Positions 1 through 5,262 are shown, numbered from the stretch's first letter. The stretch: 6,147 nt of DNA from Pseudomonadota bacterium (GCA_023390955.1 JAEWBW010000187.1:1-6147), one strand, 5' to 3'. The notes: a model not told the origin generated them from the sequence alone. Program-made: numbers and translations.

Positions 1-293
1 GTCACCTGGATTTCACCCGGCAGATTGGGATCGTCGAATTTGTCGGTGTAGCGGAGGCGCTCGCCCGGAACGAGCTCTAGATATTCGCCGCCGAAGGCGT
101 GGCTGTTACCCGTCGTGAAGTTGCGGAACGACATCTTGAAGGTGCCACCCACCTTGGGCTCCAAATGGTGCACCGTGCAGGTGAAGCCGTTTGGCGGAAG
201 CCACTTGGCGAGCGCATCGGCTTCGAGGAAGGCGCGATAGACCTTCTCCGGGCTGGTCGTCAAAACACGGTGCAGGCGTACAGTGCCGGGCAT
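1..293 (-). CDS. SRPBCC / AHSA1-type protein, N-terminal part (3' end outside window)
   Basis: The 97 complete codons in the window begin MPGTVRLHRVLTTSPEKVYR and continue with an ALAKWLPPNGF segment, a KVGGTFKMSF segment and GGEYLELVPGERLRYTDKF. This is the usual layout of the START-like SRPBCC fold of the AHSA1 (activator of Hsp90 ATPase homologue 1-like) family: strand, helix with a W-P motif, then repeated antiparallel strands. Bacterial members are small cytosolic ligand-binding proteins, often of unknown ligand. The start is the ATG at 293, supported by an AAGAGGA Shine-Dalgarno at 302-308, 8 bases away. The C-terminal helix is beyond the left edge. A 120-base gap separates it from the next leftward gene upstream. 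The family call is fairly sure; the cellular role is unknown. Confidence 0.85.
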   Translation of the reverse strand, partial: MPGTVRLHRVLTTSPEKVYRAFLEADALAKWLPPNGFTCTVHHLEPKVGGTFKMSFRNFTTGNSHAFGGEYLELVPGERLRYTDKFDDPNLPGEIQV

Positions 294-413
294 GTTGGTT
301 GTCCTCTTGAAGCGGCGGGCAGAACTGGATGTCTGCCTATCATGCCCCGAGGACGAACGAGGCGCACGCTATCCGACACGGTGCCCCGGATTTTCTGCGG
401 GCAGGCCCCCCGT

Positions 414-614
414 TTATTTCGGCGATTGGAGGCCGGGTGAGGCCAGCCATTCGTTGATGTGCGCGGCGACCTCTGTTTGCCTCGCCTTTTTCAGCAGCGC
501 GTCGCGCTCGCGGCCCAAGGGCAACTTCCTTGCGGCTTCGCGGGCCGCGTCCGCGGCTCGCTGAAGGCGCGCGTCAAAGGACAGGGTGTGCTTCGTGCGA
601 TTGCGCTTTTTCAT
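414..614 (-). CDS. small charged helical protein, 66 aa, unknown function
   Basis: The protein starts MKKRNRTKHTLSFDARLQRA and ends NEWLASPGLQSPK. After a basic N-terminus it is predicted to be almost wholly helical, rich in Ala, Arg, Lys and Glu (a DAAREAARKLPLGRERDALL stretch at about residues 23-42), with no membrane segment and no cysteine. The frame is open for nine more codons upstream, but the ATG at 614 has a GGGAGG Shine-Dalgarno at 622-627, 7 bases away, so I chose it. It looks like one of the short hypothetical proteins common in Bradyrhizobium genomes, which is recollection and not a search. A basic N-terminus plus an amphipathic helix could mean nucleic-acid or protein binding, but nothing proves this. 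A 116-base gap separates it from the 731-934 gene, so it may have its own promoter; an AT-rich patch at about 671-689 lies there without clear -10/-35 boxes. Confidence 0.7.
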   Translation of the reverse strand: MKKRNRTKHTLSFDARLQRAADAAREAARKLPLGRERDALLKKARQTEVAAHINEWLASPGLQSPK

Positions 615-730
615 CGCGCGGCCTCCCGGTTGAGACCGCAAGGGTGCGGCCGCCGGGGCGCGCCGTCGCTAACTAATGTGTATTACTGTCGCGTTTTTTC
701 GCGGGTCCGTGCGGAAGGGACCGGCGGTCC

Positions 731-934
731 CTACGACCCGAGCGCGTTGTCGCCGGCCTCCCTCGCCGGCACGCTCACATGCACCTCGTGCCCCTGCCGG
801 ATGGCGAGCGAGGCGGCTGCGGCCGCGGATTCGAACGCAGCCTCCTTGGTCGCATACTCGCCATTGATGTTGCCGTCATGCAGCACGCCCCACTGATCAC
901 GCACCGGTACGATCGCATATTGAGCCAGTCCCAT
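731..934 (-). CDS. small alpha/beta protein, 67 aa, DUF2188-like
   Basis: The protein begins MGLAQYAIVPVRDQWGVLHD and continues with an EYATKEAAFESAAAAASLAI helix and a HEVHVSVPA strand. The pattern of two strands with a central W-x-V, a tKEAA helix start, then a final strand resembles the DUF2188 fold (about 60 aa, unknown function). The ATG at 934 is preferred over the TTG at 940 because a GAGGAG Shine-Dalgarno at 941-946 is 6 bases from the ATG and directly abuts the TTG. It lies 27 bases downstream of the DUF6894-like gene on the same strand, so the two are probably cotranscribed behind the Crp/Fnr gene. A short hairpin (716-732) covers its stop codon. The function is unknown and the family assignment is tentative. 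Confidence 0.7.
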   Translation of the reverse strand: MGLAQYAIVPVRDQWGVLHDGNINGEYATKEAAFESAAAAASLAIRQGHEVHVSVPAREAGDNALGS

Positions 935-961
935 CTTCAACTCCTCAGCTTGCTTGAGATG

Positions 962-1222
962 TCAGTTTGTCGTCAGCGCCCGCGGTAGGGCAGGCTGCTC
1001 TTCGACGTCGAGCGAGATCGACACTTTCACGAACGGACTGCCGTCCCGGTCGACCTGGATCACGACCTGCTGCGCCTGGCCGCTGACGAAAGCGTCGCGC
1101 GCGATCGCAGCACCGGTGGCGACGGCTTCCTGCCGTGCCGCCTCGCTGGTGGTGAAGTCGCGACCCTCGTCGTCCTCGAACACATGGCCGTCTTCCCGGA
1201 TATGAAACTGATAGTGGGACAT
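962..1222 (-). CDS. DUF6894-like small protein, 86 aa
   Basis: The protein starts MSHYQFHIREDGHVFEDDEG, then has an RDFTTSEAARQEAVATGAAI segment and a VVIQVDRDGSPFVKVSISLD strand pair. The short N-terminal strand with F-H, an acidic DDEG turn, a helix opened by SEAA-x-x-EA and closing strands match the DUF6894 family, which occurs in many copies in Bradyrhizobium and Methylobacterium and has no assigned activity. The start is the ATG at 1222, with GGAG about 6 bases before it. The gap to the upstream Crp/Fnr stop is only 13 bases and contains this ribosome binding site, so the two genes are almost certainly one transcript. The C-terminal part after residue 72 (EEQPALPRALTTN) looks disordered. 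It could be a partner or target of the regulator; this is inference from position only. Confidence 0.8.
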   Translation of the reverse strand: MSHYQFHIREDGHVFEDDEGRDFTTSEAARQEAVATGAAIARDAFVSGQAQQVVIQVDRDGSPFVKVSISLDVEEQPALPRALTTN

Positions 1223-1235
1223 GGGCAGCTCCGTC

Positions 1236-1967
1236 TCACAGATCGGGCGACTGATGCAGGTAACGATCGTCGAAATCGGCCAGTTCCTCGAATTTGCGCT
1301 CGTCCATGATCGTCACCCGTCCGCGGTGAATGTCGACGACGCCATCGGCGCGAAGCTGTTTGATCACCCGGTTGGCATGGATCGAGGTAATCCCGAGTGC
1401 ATCGCCGATCTGCTCCTGGGTTAGCGGCATGTCGAAGCTGCGGCCGTCGGTGAGCCCGATGGTCAGGAGGCGCTGGCGGAGCTCGGCCATGATGTGGGCC
1501 AGCCGGCTTGGCGCCGGCCGCTGTCCGATATTGACGATCCACTCACGGAACATCGCGGCGTCGATCAAGGTGTCGCGCCAGAACAGTTCCGCGACATCCG
1601 GCCGCTCGCGATGCAGCTTGCGCAGTGCTGCATGGCTGATGAAGCCGAGCGTGGCTTCCGTCAGCGTGACCAGATCATGATCCATGACCTGCAGGTGCAG
1701 GCTCTGGAGGTCCGGGATGTCACCGGGAACGTGAAGCGACAGGATCTGCCGCTGTCCCCGAGTGGTGGTCTTCGACCGCAGGCCAAATCCCTTGACGATC
1801 AGGCAGCAATTGTTGGGACGGTCGCCGTCGCGAACGATGTGCTGTTCGGGCGGGAACGTCTTGACCTGGATCGGCAAGTCGCGAATGACGCGGAGCTCCT
1901 CGTCCGACAGGCCGGACGTCGTGCGCATGCGGCGAACCAGTGTGTCCGGAATCGATTGGCTATCCAC
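1236..1967 (-). CDS. Crp/Fnr-family transcriptional regulator, 243 aa
   Basis: Residues about 20-130 form a cyclic-nucleotide-binding-type beta roll, seen in FPPEQHIVRDGDRPNNCCLI and HVPGDIPDLQ (the PGD turn at 81-83). A dimerisation helix follows (about 131-165), then a winged helix-turn-helix at about 182-208, LTQEQIGDALGITSIHANR, where the FNR-type arginine is kept (Arg200). It lacks the R-S-A phosphate cassette that binds cAMP in Crp and the N-terminal cysteine cluster of Fnr; the only nearby cysteines are Cys54 and Cys55. The effector is therefore unknown. I chose GTG at 1967 because AGGA at 1976-1979 is 8 bases upstream; the next ATG (1928) has no ribosome binding site and would remove 13 residues. 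The frame is open to 2159, but that extension overlaps the promoter. It probably leads an operon with the two small genes downstream. Confidence 0.88.
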   Translation of the reverse strand: MDSQSIPDTLVRRMRTTSGLSDEELRVIRDLPIQVKTFPPEQHIVRDGDRPNNCCLIVKGFGLRSKTTTRGQRQILSLHVPGDIPDLQSLHLQVMDHDLVTLTEATLGFISHAALRKLHRERPDVAELFWRDTLIDAAMFREWIVNIGQRPAPSRLAHIMAELRQRLLTIGLTDGRSFDMPLTQEQIGDALGITSIHANRVIKQLRADGVVDIHRGRVTIMDERKFEELADFDDRYLHQSPDL

Positions 1968-2009
1968 GCAGAGGATCCTGTTCCGATGTGCTCGTGGTGT
2001 GGAGAGTCG

Positions 2010-2035
2010 AACCCTGCAGCGCGGGGAGCGGTTCC
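2010..2035 (-). promoter_or_regulatory. candidate EcfG/RpoE2-type promoter of the Crp/Fnr operon
   Basis: Read leftward, GGAAC (2035-2031) is followed by a 17-base spacer and GGTT (2013-2010), that is GGAAC-N19-TT. The alphaproteobacterial general stress sigma factor recognises GGAAC-N18/19-TT, usually with CGTT at -10; here one -10 base differs. Transcription would start near 2003, giving a leader of about 36 bases before the GTG at 1967. The match was found by eye. Confidence 0.5.
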
Positions 2036-2077
2036 TGCGCCTGCGCTGCTTTGTCCGGAATTGAAAGCAATCATTTA

Positions 2078-2102
2078 GGAACCAACGGCTTGCGGGCGGA
2101 TT
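2078..2102 (+). promoter_or_regulatory. candidate EcfG/RpoE2-type promoter, rightward
   Basis: GGAACC starts at 2078 and TT lies at 2101-2102 after an 18-base spacer from GGAAC; the -10 reads GATT rather than CGTT, so the fit is partial. It stands back to back with the leftward candidate at 2010-2035. Transcription would begin at about 2108-2111, right at the ATG of the 58-aa ORF, which would then be leaderless, or the segment would be leader for the 2280 gene. Confidence 0.35.
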
Positions 2103-2110
2103 GCACGCAA

Positions 2111-2287
2111 ATGGAATGCCCCGCCTGTACTGAATGGATGTCGCGAGCCGACTCCCCAACTCAGTCCCTGGCCTTCCGTTGTGACGGGTGCCGGGGACTG
2201 GTCTTCTTCTTCACGCAACAGCCGAATGCGGACCTGCTGCAAGGCCTCCGCGAAGGAGTATCGCCAGAGGAGTACTATCATGGGTGA
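2111..2287 (+). CDS. candidate zinc-ribbon-like small protein, 58 aa
   Basis: The translation starts MECPACTEWMSRADSPTQSL, continues AFRCDGCRGLVFFFTQ and ends EGVSPEEYYHG. Two C-x-x-C knuckles (Cys3/Cys6 and Cys24/Cys27) separated by 17 residues, the second followed by a hydrophobic strand, form a typical four-cysteine zinc-ribbon arrangement. This is the main argument that the ORF is real. No strong Shine-Dalgarno precedes the ATG (only GGCGGA at 2095-2100), and the frame is open further upstream without protein-like content. Its TGA overlaps the ATG of the membrane protein gene by 8 bases (ATGGGTGA), an arrangement common in translationally coupled pairs. Gene callers may miss it because of its length. 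A partner role with the membrane protein or nucleic-acid binding is possible; neither is shown. The alternative is that this is untranslated leader. Confidence 0.5.
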   Translation: MECPACTEWMSRADSPTQSLAFRCDGCRGLVFFFTQQPNADLLQGLREGVSPEEYYHG

Positions 2288-2627
2288 AATCATCTTCTTC
2301 GCAGGCGCCTTTGTCCTCCTCGTCGCCCTGATCTACGGCGTGCTCAGCTCTCACTATCGCAACCGTGCGCTCGATCCCGTGCGGGACGAGGCGACGCGCG
2401 AGCTGTATCGCGAAGCCGAGATCGGCCGGCCGGGAAGGGAAGCTCCGCCACCGACCGCGCCGCGGTCTCGTCCGCCCGTCGGTATCGAGCCTGAATTTTC
2501 CGAGGATGATATCCAGCGCGCGCAGCTTGGTCCGCGCGGCGTCCCCGGCGCTCCCGATCCGGCGCGCATGACGCCTCAGCGCGAGAAGAAGACGCCGTCG
2601 CACATCGATCAAGGTCATGTGTCGTGA
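2280..2627 (+). CDS. single-pass membrane protein, 115 aa, unknown function
   Basis: Residues about 3-22 (EIIFFAGAFVLLVALIYGVL) form one transmembrane helix at the extreme N-terminus. A basic patch (SSHYRNRALDPVRDEATRELYREAEIGRP in sense, residues about 23-51) follows, then a Pro/Arg-rich, probably disordered tail with an acidic EPEFSEDD stretch and a final basic QREKKTPSH segment. With HYRNR right after the helix, the positive-inside rule places the tail in the cytoplasm. The ATG at 2280 has a GAGGAG Shine-Dalgarno at 2267-2272, 7 bases upstream, which decides the start; the frame is open further upstream without a better site. It overlaps the zinc-ribbon-like ORF and precedes the PRC-barrel gene by 81 bases. 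I recognise no catalytic motif. It resembles short hypothetical membrane proteins of Bradyrhizobium. Confidence 0.75.
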   Translation: MGEIIFFAGAFVLLVALIYGVLSSHYRNRALDPVRDEATRELYREAEIGRPGREAPPPTAPRSRPPVGIEPEFSEDDIQRAQLGPRGVPGAPDPARMTPQREKKTPSHIDQGHVS

Positions 2628-2644
2628 TGCCGCTCTCCGAAATA

Positions 2645-2669
2645 GGAACGAACGCAGCCACCTCCGCTT
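2645..2669 (+). promoter_or_regulatory. candidate EcfG/RpoE2-type promoter of the PRC-barrel gene
   Basis: GGAAC at 2645-2649 is followed after 18 bases by TT at 2668-2669, which fits GGAAC-N18-TT; the -10 context reads GCTT, so the conserved G before TT is missing. It sits in the 81-base gap before the PRC-barrel gene, with a predicted start near 2676 and the ribosome binding site at 2695-2700, a sensible spacing. Readthrough from the upstream gene is the alternative. Confidence 0.35.
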
Positions 2670-2690
2670 GATCAAGGACAAGCTGATCAA
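2668..2690. promoter_or_regulatory. inverted repeat with FNR/FixK-like half-sites
   Basis: TTGATCA (2668-2674) and TGATCAA (2684-2690) form a 7-9-7 inverted repeat, and the left arm lies inside a perfect 10-base palindrome, CTTGATCAAG (2667-2676). The TTGAT and ATCAA half-sites resemble those of FNR/FixK proteins, but the canonical box has a 4-base spacer and here it is 13. It overlaps the candidate -10 and early leader of the PRC-barrel gene, so it could be an operator or an RNA stem. Short palindromes are expected by chance. Confidence 0.25.
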
Positions 2691-2708
2691 CAGCAGGAGG
2701 AGAGAGAT

Positions 2709-3071
2709 ATGACGACGGAAATGCGTGAAACCGGATCTCTGATCGGCAGCGACAAGGTCGAAGGGACGGCCGTCTATGGCGGCGATCAGCAGAAGATCGG
2801 AAGCATCGAGCGCGTGATGATCGACAAGGTCAGCGGCAAGGTGTCCTACGCCGTGCTCAGCTTCGGCGGCTTCCTCGGGATCGGCGACGACCACTATCCG
2901 CTGCCGTGGCAATCGCTGAAATACGACACACGCCTCGAAGGCTACGTCACAGGGATCACCGAGACGCAGTTGCGCGGCGCTCCCAAGTATCGGGAGGAGC
3001 GGGCCTGGAACTGGAACGACCCGACCACGACCCGCGGTGTCAGCGATTATTACGGCGTGCCGTTCGCCTGA
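2709..3071 (+). CDS. PRC-barrel domain protein, 120 aa
   Basis: Residues about 8-85 form a PRC barrel: GSLIGSDKVEGTAVYGGDQQ, then KIGSIERVMIDKVSGKVSYA and VLSFGGFLGIGDDHYPLPW, with the alternating beta strands and the GxV-Y/G-x-x-IG-x-I-x-x-V-x-x-D-x-x-x-G pattern of the family. PRC barrels are small beta domains found in photosynthetic reaction centre H subunits and RimM; stand-alone versions are soluble proteins of mostly unknown function, often linked to stress genes in rhizobia. The tail (WNWNDPTTTRGVSDYYGVPFA) is polar and aromatic. There is no signal peptide or membrane segment. The ATG at 2709 has AGGAGG at 2695-2700, 8 bases away. A terminator follows 24 bases after the stop, closing this rightward unit. 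Confidence 0.92.
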   Translation: MTTEMRETGSLIGSDKVEGTAVYGGDQQKIGSIERVMIDKVSGKVSYAVLSFGGFLGIGDDHYPLPWQSLKYDTRLEGYVTGITETQLRGAPKYREERAWNWNDPTTTRGVSDYYGVPFA

Positions 3072-3094
3072 TCGGGCACGCGATGCATGAACCG

Positions 3095-3127
3095 AAAGGG
3101 TCGCCAACTGGCGGCCCTTTGTCTTTT
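3095..3127 (+). terminator. intrinsic terminator after the PRC-barrel gene
   Basis: The stem AAAGGGTCGCC (3095-3105) pairs with GGCGGCCCTTT (3110-3120) around an AACT loop, 11 base pairs with one T-G wobble. GTCTTTT follows at 3121-3127. Position and shape fit a Rho-independent terminator. Confidence 0.85.
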
Positions 3128-3201
3128 GTAGCGTTCACCCTATCTTGACTACCCAGGATTGTGTAGCCTCACAGTCGTTCTGCGGGAGCGGGGGGACGAC
3201 G

Positions 3202-4333
3202 ATGAGGCTGTCTGGCTGTGTGACCGCGCTGCTCATGCTCCTGCTGTCTCAGGCCGCCGCTGATCCCGCGCTGCCGGGTCTCTTGCGCCAGGAGATAATG
3301 CTCCCGGTCACGCTCGCCGATGGGGCCCAGATCAGGCTTGAGACCATGGTCATCCGTCCGGAGCGCCCCGGGCGCTTTCCGCTGGTTTTGCTGGTCCACG
3401 GGACGCTTCCGGGAACAGGGGCAAGCATTTCGCGACGCGACGGCGCGACAATCGCCCGCCGATCTTCTCAACCCGGCCGTCGCATTCGCACAACATGGTT
3501 ATGCCGTCGCATCGATCATGCGCCGCGGCTTCGGTCGCTCGGAGGGACGTTTTGCCGAAACCTTGTCCGGTCCATGCAACGATCAGGATTATCTCGCCGT
3601 CGGGCGCATCGCGGCTGAGGACGTGATCGGCGCTCTTGCCACGCTCCGCGGCGAGTCCTGGGTCGAGCCCGATCAGGTCTTGCTGGTGGGGCATTCGACC
3701 GGCGGCTTCGCGGTGACGGCTGCGGCCGCGGACAATCCCCCAGGCGTCGTTGCGGTCCTGAGTTTCGAAGGCGCGCACGGTTCGGTCCCCGGTCGCACCT
3801 GCAGTCCCGATCGTCTTGTGGCGAACGCCGGCATTTTTGGCCGCAGCGCGCGAATCCCAGCGCTGTGGCTCTATTCGGAGAACGACCGAAGCGCTCCGGT
3901 GGCGCTCGGGCGTCGCATGTTCGACGCTTACGTCGCCGCCGGTGCGCCTGCGCAATTGCAGGTCCTGCCGCCCTTTGGCGTCGATGGACATGCGATGGTG
4001 CCGATGGGACCTGCGGACCTCTGGTGGCCCGCCGTCGAGAGCTTTTTGAATCAGCAGCGCCTGCCGTCGTCGCTGGTGGTCGAATTGCCACCGCCCGCAG
4101 CCATTCCTGTGCCGACACCGCTCAATGCCGCGTGCACGAGCTATTTCGACGCCTATGTGAAAGCGCGGACCGACGTCAAAGCCTATGCCTGGAATCGCGA
4201 GGGGCATTGCTCATCGGTGACCTCCACCCAGCGCACCGTCGATGAGGCGAAGAACGAGGCGATGCGCCAATGTGTGGCCGCCTGGAAGGACTGTTCGCTC
4301 TATGCCGTCGGGCAGGCACTGGCGCCCGGTTGA
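3202..4333 (+). pseudogene. secreted alpha/beta hydrolase (dienelactone hydrolase-like), frameshifted
   Basis: The first 68 codons (3202-3405) give a signal peptide, MRLSGCVTALLMLLLSQAAA, probably cut before DPALPG, then beta strands ending in LVLLVHGT, the oxyanion-hole motif. From about 3406 the homologous sequence continues in the next frame as GQAFRDATARQSPADLLNPA. Skipping one base near 3406 restores one protein of about 376 aa. On that numbering the catalytic triad is complete: Ser165 in GHSTGG, Asp228 in YSENDRSAP, His263 in VDGHAMVP. A C-terminal domain (about residues 305-376) carries four cysteines, suited to periplasmic disulfides. The ATG at 3202 follows a GGGGGA ribosome binding site. 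A TTGACT at 3145 could be a -35 box, but I see no good -10. The break may be a true mutation or a sequencing error; all motifs downstream remain intact, suggesting a recent event. The substrate is unknown. Confidence 0.8.
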
Positions 4334-4427
4334 GGGACTCCTCACAGAAGGGGCCGCTGAAGCCGGTGGCCTCTTCGAACGGTGGCGGCATCGTGAATCT
4401 GTGCCTTTCGGTTGCCGCAATGAGGTG

Positions 4428-4433
4428 TATACT
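4428..4433 (+). promoter_or_regulatory. possible -10 box for the cold-shock gene
   Basis: TATACT lies in the 232-base gap (4334-4565) before the cold-shock gene. No convincing -35 sits 16-18 bases upstream. If used, the transcript would carry a leader of about 125 bases, in line with the long leaders of cold-shock mRNAs. Confidence 0.25.
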
Positions 4434-4516
4434 GCGAGTTGTTCGTTCAGCCGCTGTGCCTTGTTGAATGCGCCCGCGGGCTCCTTTTCCAAAGACATCG
4501 ACGAATTGAATTGGAA

Positions 4517-4535
4517 CTGCGTGAGTGTCACGCAG
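4517..4535 (+). promoter_or_regulatory. hairpin in the cold-shock gene leader
   Basis: CTGCGTGA (4517-4524) and TCACGCAG (4528-4535) are perfect inverted repeats around GTG, an 8-base-pair stem ending 20 bases before the Shine-Dalgarno GGAG at 4556-4559. Directly after it, ATGCGCT is repeated at 4537-4543 and 4547-4553, the second copy reaching almost to the ribosome binding site. An RNA regulatory stem, or a DNA operator, are both possible. Confidence 0.4.
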
Positions 4536-4565
4536 AATGCGCTCGCATGCGCTTTGGAGACGACT

Positions 4566-4775
4566 ATGACGACAGGTACCGTGAAGTGGTTCAACGGCCA
4601 GAAGGGTTTTGGATTCATTCAGCCGAACGACGGCGGCAATGATGTGTTCGTTCACATCAGCGCAGTCGAGCGTGCTGGTCTTTCCGGTCTCGCCGAAGGC
4701 CAACAGGTCAATTTCGAGATCAAGACCGACAAGATGCGCGGCAAGGTCAGCGCAGAAAACCTCTCGCTGGCCTAA
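4566..4775 (+). CDS. cold-shock protein, CspA family, 69 aa
   Basis: The protein begins MTTGTVKWFNGQKGFGFIQP and ends KVSAENLSLA. It is a single cold-shock domain (OB fold, five strands) of normal family length. The nucleic-acid-binding motifs are visible: RNP1 as KGFGFI (about residues 13-18) and RNP2 as VFVHIS (about 27-32), with the usual W-F-N aromatic patch. Such proteins bind single-stranded RNA and DNA in the cytoplasm, melt RNA secondary structure and serve in cold adaptation or general stress and growth-phase control; which applies here cannot be told from sequence. The ATG at 4566 has GGAG at 4556-4559, 6 bases upstream. The frame is open far upstream (to 4242) but that part does not look like protein. 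The gene is monocistronic, with a structured leader and a strong terminator. Confidence 0.97.
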   Translation: MTTGTVKWFNGQKGFGFIQPNDGGNDVFVHISAVERAGLSGLAEGQQVNFEIKTDKMRGKVSAENLSLA

Positions 4776-4784
4776 GGCCAGTCG

Positions 4785-4809
4785 CCGTTTCACGGATGTA
4801 CTGAAACGG
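4785..4809 (+). other. hairpin just after the cold-shock gene, no T-tract
   Basis: CCGTTTCA (4785-4792) pairs with TGAAACGG (4802-4809) around a 9-base loop, 10 bases after the stop codon. No run of T follows, so it is not itself a Rho-independent terminator. It may protect the 3' end of the mRNA. Confidence 0.5.
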
Positions 4810-4817
4810 TAACGCTG

Positions 4818-4853
4818 CCCGCTCGATCCCAGGATCGGGCGGGTTTTGTTTTT
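4818..4853 (+). terminator. intrinsic terminator of the cold-shock gene
   Basis: CCCGCTCGATC (4818-4828) pairs with GATCGGGCGGG (4833-4843) around CCAG, with one T-G wobble, and TTTTGTTTTT follows at 4844-4853. This is a strong rightward Rho-independent terminator. Confidence 0.92.
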
Positions 4854-4916
4854 GGGGCGGTGGAGCGACGAGAAGGGGCGCGGCAAACAGGTGTACGCGC
4901 TGCGCCAGCCTCCTCG

Positions 4917-5099
4917 CTATTTGCCGCCGTGTCCCGCCGCAGCGTCGCGGGCCAGTCGTTCAGCCTTCAGCCGCTCCCGGTTTTGCTGGAAGGACTTTTG
5001 GGCCTCCGCATATTCACTCAGGATCGGCTTGGCTGCTGCCGGCTTGAAGAGCTTGTTGGCCTCCCGCAGGGCGCGCGATGCGGATTCATGTTTCAGCAT
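4917..5099 (-). CDS. small helical protein, 60 aa, unknown function
   Basis: The protein begins MLKHESASRALREANKLFKP, continues AAAKPILSEYAEAQKSFQQN and ends with a basic RERLKAERLARDAAAGHGGK helix. It is highly charged, without cysteine or membrane segment, and probably forms two helices separated at the AAAKP turn. The ATG at 5099 has GAGGT 5 bases upstream, which favours this start. The same frame, however, stays open to an ATG at 5294, so a longer form of up to 125 aa cannot be excluded; the extra part (for example LPCEPAHRNQSFTRPLRQ) looks less like a folded protein. A very good EcfG-type promoter match lies upstream at 5301-5325, which suggests general-stress control. It is convergent with the cold-shock gene. 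The function is unknown; similar short proteins seem widespread in Bradyrhizobium, from memory. Confidence 0.7.
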   Translation of the reverse strand: MLKHESASRALREANKLFKPAAAKPILSEYAEAQKSFQQNRERLKAERLARDAAAGHGGK

Positions 5100-5100
5100 T

Positions 5101-5262
5101 TCAACCTCGGTTTGAACGAATTCGTCCGACCTCGCCGGCGCCAGATGCAGTGGCTGCCGCAGGGGCCGCGTGAACGATTGGTTTCGATGTGCGGGTTCGC
5201 AGGGGAGAAACTCTTCCAGGCGGCACGCGCGAAGCGTGGATCGCAATTTTGGCATTGGCCAT
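5101..5262 (-). CDS. possible small basic protein, 53 aa, coupled to the 60-aa gene
   Basis: This frame starts MANAKIAIHASRVPPGRVSP and ends EVGRIRSNRG. It is rich in Arg, Ala and Pro with no acidic residues in its first two thirds, as in disordered nucleic-acid-binding tails. Its TGA (5103-5101) is one base before the ATG of the 60-aa gene (5099), and the downstream gene's ribosome binding site lies inside it, an arrangement typical of coupled genes. Against it, its own Shine-Dalgarno is weak (GAG 5 bases before the ATG), its third-position GC is only moderate, and the longer frame of the 60-aa gene covers the same DNA. The region may simply be leader RNA from the 5301-5325 promoter. Confidence 0.3.
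   Translation of the reverse strand: MANAKIAIHASRVPPGRVSPLRTRTSKPIVHAAPAAATASGAGEVGRIRSNRG

Noticed and set aside
716..732. AGGGACC/GGTCCCT hairpin at the end of the 731-934 gene
   Set aside because: It is not followed by a T-tract on the minus strand, so it is not supported as an intrinsic terminator.
1494..2078. 194-codon open frame on the plus strand
   Set aside because: It is antisense to the Crp/Fnr gene and has no recognisable protein features.
1968..2159. Upstream extension of the Crp/Fnr reading frame by 64 codons
   Set aside because: The extra sequence does not resemble the family and would cover the divergent promoter region; GTG at 1967 has a ribosome binding site.
2211..3107. 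298-codon open frame on the minus strand
   Set aside because: It lies opposite the membrane protein and PRC-barrel genes, has low-complexity Arg/Ala-rich content and no domain; it is a shadow caused by high GC.
3350..4207. 285-codon open frame on the minus strand
   Set aside because: It is antisense to the hydrolase, whose triad motifs clearly mark the coding strand.
4513..4537. GGAAC at 4513 as an EcfG promoter for the cold-shock gene
   Set aside because: No TT occurs 18 or 19 bases downstream.
4242..4565. N-terminal extension of the cold-shock protein by 108 codons
   Set aside because: The family is 65-70 aa, the ATG at 4566 has a good ribosome binding site, and the extension overlaps the hydrolase gene and reads like noise.
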